A stretch of 36,202 bases of DNA, taken from the NCBI GenBank assembly GCA_015059805.1, contig SUZO01000024.1, positions 1-36,202 of the forward strand, given 5' to 3'. Position 1 is the stretch's first letter. Every line of letters begins with the position of its first letter. The notes under the pieces are model-generated. The model searched no databases and had not been told where the DNA came from. It worked only from the letters and a program-made list of their open reading frames with translations. Below, piece by piece: positions 32,706 to 36,202 of the stretch. A program made the translations under genes and the position numbers. Source of the DNA: Rikenellaceae bacterium (GTDB taxonomy: Bacteria; Bacteroidota; Bacteroidia; Bacteroidales; Rikenellaceae).

Positions 32706-33923
32706 ATGAAGCGTAGTGTAGAGTTTACATACGAAGATATTGTCAAACGCAATGAGCGACGGGGCTTTACCACAATGGTTAAGCCCGTCGGCTCGCTGTG
32801 TAATATGCGCTGCAAGTACTGCTACTACCTTGATAAGGCGGAACTATATGGCGGTGTTGAGCCGGCGATGGATGATAGACTGCTTGAGCAGTATATCCGC
32901 GCCAATATTGAGGACAATAACTCTCCAGTAATTGCCTTTGCATGGCACGGTGGCGAGCCACTGCTTGCAGGAAAGGATCTCTTCCGTAAGGCTGTGGCGC
33001 TGCAACAGAAGTATGCAGGGGGCAAGACCGTTGAGAACTCTATACAGACAAATGGACTGCTTGTAGATGACGAGTGGTGCGCAATTTTTAGAGATAATAA
33101 CTTCCTTGTTGGCGTATCTATTGACGGACCTGAGAGTATCCACGACACGCATCGCGTAGATGTTGGTGGTCAGCCGACCTTTGCCCGCGTGATGAGGGGT
33201 ATAGAGCGCCTGTACCGTAACCGCGTGGAGTATAACACCCTGACAACGGTAAATGTCCATAGCGAGGGTCGTGGCGCGGAGGTCTACAACTTCTTGCGCG
33301 GCATAAGCGTCTTTATGCAGTTTTTGCCCGTAGCTGAACTGCTGTCGGATGGTCGTGTGCAGTCGCCAGAGAGTGAAGGGGCAGATATTGCTCCTTGGTC
33401 GGTTAGTGCAGAGGGCTTTGGTCAGTTTATGTGTGATATTTTTGATGTCTGGGTAAAAAAAGACGTCGGCAGACGCTATGTGCAGCTCTTTGATGCTACA
33501 CTTGCCCTGAAGGTGGGCGTTCAGCCATCTGTCTGCTCACTCTGTGAGACCTGCGGCAGTGGACTTACCGTCGAGCATAATGGCGATGTATACTGCTGCG
33601 ACCACTTTGTATACCCAGAATATAAAATAGGTAATATCTACGCCGACCGCCTCGCTGACCTTGCCTACTGTGACCGCCAATTTGAGTTTGGAGTAGCAAA
33701 GCGCGCTCTTCTTCCACGCGAATGTCGTCACTGCCGATATTATAAACTATGTCACGGCGAGTGCCCTAAGCACCGCTTTATTGCAGACAATACGGGCGAA
33801 TATGGAAAGAACTACCTCTGTGAGGGGTATAGAATGTTCTTCGCCCACACAGAGGTCGCTATGGATAAAATGGCTCGCCTAATCCTTGACGGCAAACCGG
33901 CGGCCGAGATTATGAATGATTAG
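32706..33923 (+). CDS. anaerobic sulfatase-maturating enzyme (radical SAM/SPASM)
   Basis: 405 residues. CxxxCxxC radical-SAM cluster at Cys32, Cys36 and Cys39 (CNMRCKYCYY) and the C-terminal SPASM cysteine clusters (CSLCETCGSG, VYCCDHF, CRHCRYYKLCHGECPKHR). anSME converts the active-site Ser or Cys of sulfatases to formylglycine without oxygen, using SAM. Its partner, encoded 3 bases upstream, is a Ser-type sulfatase, matching the Bacteroides-type enzyme. Its TAG overlaps the stop of the convergent gene (33920-33923). Confidence 0.93.
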   Translation: MKRSVEFTYEDIVKRNERRGFTTMVKPVGSLCNMRCKYCYYLDKAELYGGVEPAMDDRLLEQYIRANIEDNNSPVIAFAWHGGEPLLAGKDLFRKAVALQQKYAGGKTVENSIQTNGLLVDDEWCAIFRDNNFLVGVSIDGPESIHDTHRVDVGGQPTFARVMRGIERLYRNRVEYNTLTTVNVHSEGRGAEVYNFLRGISVFMQFLPVAELLSDGRVQSPESEGADIAPWSVSAEGFGQFMCDIFDVWVKKDVGRRYVQLFDATLALKVGVQPSVCSLCETCGSGLTVEHNGDVYCCDHFVYPEYKIGNIYADRLADLAYCDRQFEFGVAKRALLPRECRHCRYYKLCHGECPKHRFIADNTGEYGKNYLCEGYRMFFAHTEVAMDKMARLILDGKPAAEIMND

Positions 33924-34588
33924 AGTAGTGACTTGATATAGCCTACTAAAATATGCCACCAACTTACAACGGTTGCCCAGTACTCTACCGCTAATGCCTT
34001 AAACGCATCTATTACTCCGTAGCGGATAGAGAGTAGTAGGATTGTAAGGTTTACTGTCCACATGGCAAAGATAAAGAGGTAGGAGCGAATAACGCCCATA
34101 TTGGTAATATCGCTCTGGTGAGTGCCTATCTGGCGGCGGAAGCAACCGATATGGAATGCGGCAGTAAAGCCAATCATTATATCAAAGATGTAGAGCGAAT
34201 TTTGCGCGCCCAACTCCCTCAAAAAGAGCAGCAGGTATGTAAATATCGGCAGGCAGTATGGCGCAAGGGATATAAATATCGCGCCGAAGCGCAGACCTCC
34301 GCTGTGGCTCATCTCGCCCTCGCCTTCACCAGCCTCAAAGGAGTGAATCTTACGCAGAAACATCATACCTACAATAGTGTGGGACAGCTCATGCGAGAAT
34401 GTTCTGAGCCACTCAAGGTTTTTGTTAAATATGCGAAGTATTGAGAGTACAAGGTAGGCTGCCATACCTACACCCACCCACTTATATATAATATAGTGTC
34501 CAATGCTCCACTTGATAACGGGGATAATCTCTGTAATCCCAAGCGCAATAAGCAGAATAATGAGTGGGAAAGATAAAAATCTAAACAT
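33920..34588 (-). CDS. M50-like integral-membrane zinc protease
   Basis: 222 residues from ATG 34588 (MFRFLSFPLI). The frame runs 45 codons further but would cross the promoter at 34606-34635 and a terminator, so it is rejected. Membrane helices alternate with HELSH (His66, Glu67, His70), the metalloprotease signature inside a membrane segment, as in site-2-type M50 families; SLAPYCLPI follows. The second conserved motif of the family (DG) was not identified, so activity and substrate are open. Its stop overlaps that of anSME. Confidence 0.7.
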   Translation of the reverse strand: MFRFLSFPLIILLIALGITEIIPVIKWSIGHYIIYKWVGVGMAAYLVLSILRIFNKNLEWLRTFSHELSHTIVGMMFLRKIHSFEAGEGEGEMSHSGGLRFGAIFISLAPYCLPIFTYLLLFLRELGAQNSLYIFDIMIGFTAAFHIGCFRRQIGTHQSDITNMGVIRSYLFIFAMWTVNLTILLLSIRYGVIDAFKALAVEYWATVVSWWHILVGYIKSLL

Positions 34589-34605
34589 CGTTGTTATTTT
34601 TTTGA

Positions 34606-34635
34606 CAAATATACAAAAAAGTCGGGAAAGACAAC
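34606..34635 (-). promoter_or_regulatory. promoter of the M50-like gene
   Basis: Minus strand GTTG (34632-34635), 18 bases, TATATTTG (34606-34613). It overlaps the terminator at 34621-34644. Confidence 0.6.
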
Positions 34636-34644
34636 TCTCCCGAC
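34621..34644 (-). terminator. terminator upstream of the M50-like gene
   Basis: 7-bp GC-rich stem (34621-34627 with 34638-34644), then six T on the minus strand. It ends whatever is transcribed from the right (SLH gene and the remnant at 34665-34715). Confidence 0.8.
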
Positions 34645-34664
34645 CTCTATTGTTGCTACCTCTT

Positions 34665-34715
34665 CTAATGGAAGAAGATAGATGAAATCTCCTTGTAGTT
34701 GTGTACGCGCTCCAT
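34665..34715 (-). pseudogene. possible 3' remnant of a truncated gene
   Basis: A 16-codon tail reading MERVHNYKEISSIFFH then stop, with host-like codons (GAG, CGC, AAC, TAC, AAG), 21 bases before a good terminator. Three codons above its Met there is a stop, and beyond lies a 9-bp inverted repeat (34757-34765 with 34782-34790) and the foreign-looking SLH gene. The arrangement suits a gene cut by insertion, leaving its end and terminator. Very short, so chance cannot be excluded. Confidence 0.25.
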
Positions 34716-34814
34716 AGAAACAAGTCACATTAACACTTGCACATACTTGAATATAATAAGAGTCTCCGTTATTGCATACGAAGACTCTTACGGTATTGAT
34801 TAACATTTTAAGGC

Positions 34815-36202
34815 TTAAATATCCTTGATAGGGAGAAACTCCTCTCCGGAAACAAAGACTGTTGTTCCTGTATATTTATCAACAATTGACAACATTACTT
34901 CCTTCTGACTCTTTCTTAGCAATCCTCTGCCAATCCAGTTTTCTCCGACCCAGAATCTTGAACCATTGTCATAGCCCCATATGATATTGCCTGCACTTGC
35001 GTAAGGTACTGGAAATGCTGTTATTGTCTTCTTAATGCCCTTAGGGTCATAAGCACCTCCTGGCGAGCCGGCATAACCCCTTTCATCTGGGCGGATACAC
35101 TGATACCAGCCAAGTTCATCGGCATAGAAGCACTTGTGGGCAAGAATAACCGCCTCTTCGATGGTGCAAACCCTCAATGGGTCTATAGTATTCTTTGTCG
35201 TGCCTTTTACAAAACCGAGAGCGTTCATAAATCCCATTGCCTCAAGTGCCCAGTCTGCAATCTTTCCCTTGTCTGAATAGATATCGAGATTTGGAGTATA
35301 TACAGTATATCTGACACTTGAATGTTCTTTTATGTATTGAAGAGCATTAAAGAAGTATGCAGACATTTCCTGACGTGTGACTGGGGCATCGGGTGTAATA
35401 ACATCTGCACTTTGACCTGATATGATTCCGGCAGCATAAGCCTTAAGGAGATAGATGTCATCCGAATCTGTAAATGTGCCGGCAGGAGCCGCCTTGATGC
35501 TCTTTCCTGTCACTTGTTCAGCCAGTTTGACAGCGAGAGATGCGAGTTGACAGCGAGAGATGTTCTTAAGGTAATCTGTTCCGAGCATCTGCTTATCGAT
35601 AAGACCGTTCGCCATTGCCCATCTTGTGTCATTTTCCGCTTTCGGATTGATTTTGGCACCATGATCATCATCAGGGACAGCAAAAAATCCCGGATAATCA
35701 AATCCTCCTACAAACACATTAGCAAGAGCCTCCTGCTTTTGCACTGCATCCCAAGAACTCAACATCATCTCCTTATACTGTGCGAGGGTTATCTCATCGT
35801 GACCTGCCATGAGGAGATCTTCCTGAGTGAAATTTGAAATCTCCTCTTTTCCGTTATGACCACACCAATAGCAGCTTATCTGATAAACCTTTTCTCCTTT
35901 TGCATTGCGGCCAACATAGTTCTTTTCTGAAAGATCATATTTTACATATGCGTGAGAGTATGCCTCGGTCTTGTCTTTCCAGAATTGATCCTTTTCAAAT
36001 GTATGTTTAGGATTATGTTCGCACTCTCCACAATACTTGCAACTATAGTAAAACTTAGGGTTTGCCTGACAGGTCGGATGTCTCATAACCGTATGGGCAG
36101 CAACCACAAGTGCCGAGAAGTTATGTCCCGGACAATATGCCTTACACGCGGAGGCTCCCTTTTCAGCGGCCTGATTGACATCTCCGGTATAAAGGAGGGT
36201 CT
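34815..36202 (-). CDS. SLH-domain (S-layer homology) protein, C-terminal part
   Basis: 461 codons visible, open to the right edge; the frame continues upstream of the GTG at 36107, so the true start is outside. The N-terminal visible part has paired cysteines (CPGHNF, CKYCGECE, CYWCGHNG) that look zinc-binding. From about 175 onward are SLH-type units: NDTRWAMANGLIDK, ISRCQLASLAVKLAEQ, TFTDSDDIYLLKAYAAGIISG, DAPVTRQEMSAYFFNAL and DWALEAMGFMNALGFVKG. SLH domains are typical of Firmicutes, where they bind cell-wall polymers, and are unusual in Bacteroidales. Codons lean to GAA, AAA and GGA, unlike neighbours rich in GAG, AAG and GGC/GGT, consistent with horizontal transfer. Confidence 0.8.
   Translation of the reverse strand, partial: TLLYTGDVNQAAEKGASACKAYCPGHNFSALVVAAHTVMRHPTCQANPKFYYSCKYCGECEHNPKHTFEKDQFWKDKTEAYSHAYVKYDLSEKNYVGRNAKGEKVYQISCYWCGHNGKEEISNFTQEDLLMAGHDEITLAQYKEMMLSSWDAVQKQEALANVFVGGFDYPGFFAVPDDDHGAKINPKAENDTRWAMANGLIDKQMLGTDYLKNISRCQLASLAVKLAEQVTGKSIKAAPAGTFTDSDDIYLLKAYAAGIISGQSADVITPDAPVTRQEMSAYFFNALQYIKEHSSVRYTVYTPNLDIYSDKGKIADWALEAMGFMNALGFVKGTTKNTIDPLRVCTIEEAVILAHKCFYADELGWYQCIRPDERGYAGSPGGAYDPKGIKKTITAFPVPYASAGNIIWGYDNGSRFWVGENWIGRGLLRKSQKEVMLSIVDKYTGTTVFVSGEEFLPIKDI

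Noticed and set aside
34589..34723. 45-codon N-terminal extension of the M50-like protein
   Set aside because: It crosses the terminator and the promoter of the gene itself; the ATG at 34588 gives a proper membrane start.
34594..34806. 70-codon minus-strand open frame after the SLH gene
   Set aside because: It runs through the terminator hairpin and T run at 34621-34644 and through a promoter; no recognisable features. The hairpin and a short gene tail explain the region better.

Overview
The window looks like a chromosomal segment of a gut Bacteroidales, with gene content most like Alistipes/Rikenellaceae (genus is inference). Support: many promoters fit the Bacteroidetes pattern of TTTG or GTTG, 19 bases, then TAnnTTTG; Shine-Dalgarno sites are mostly absent; many products are SpII lipoproteins with a Cys-Ala-Lys-Glu start; fimbrillin-like and BspA-like proteins, a Ser-type sulfatase with its anaerobic maturase, and several paralogous arrays are present. 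No rRNA, tRNA, CRISPR array or insertion sequence was seen.

Layout, left to right. (1) 1-199: start of a DUF6562-type surface lipoprotein running off the left edge. (2) 498-4850, minus: two M3 zinc-metallopeptidase lipoproteins in one unit. (3) 4904-6692, plus: rsmE and a split chromate transporter. (4) 6827-9857, minus: long structured leader, 47-residue small peptide, fimbrillin/BspA-like lipoprotein and a hypothetical protein. (5) 9947-13996: serS (minus) diverging from a U32 protein and an RlmI-like methyltransferase (plus). (6) 14062-17454, minus: a 1130-residue DUF6562/beta-helix lipoprotein. (7) 17794-23064, minus: six-gene operon of five tandem S1/P1 nucleases and a secreted PHP phosphodiesterase. 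(8) 23153-23743, minus: rplU-rpmA. (9) 23911-26658, minus: third DUF6562 lipoprotein. (10) 26938-30240, plus: degenerate receiver, HEAT-like membrane protein, degenerate GT2-like membrane protein, cysQ and a small outer-membrane beta-barrel protein. (11) 30334-30976, minus: rpmI-rplT without infC. (12) 31095-33923, plus: sulfatase and anSME. (13) 33920-34588, minus: M50-like membrane protease. (14) 34815-36202, minus: an SLH-domain protein of foreign character running off the right edge, next to a possible 3' remnant of a host gene.

How the genes work together. Much of the window serves the cell envelope and nutrient scavenging. The exported nucleases can cut DNA/RNA and remove 3' phosphates, and the PHP enzyme may act on phosphodiesters released. 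The M3 peptidases would trim peptides. The sulfatase desulfates a glycan after its active-site serine is converted by the neighbouring maturase. The strongest candidates for something undescribed are the five-nuclease operon, which includes one member lacking most zinc ligands; the structured leader and small peptide ahead of the BspA-like lipoprotein; and the operon of degenerate signalling and glycosyltransferase domains.
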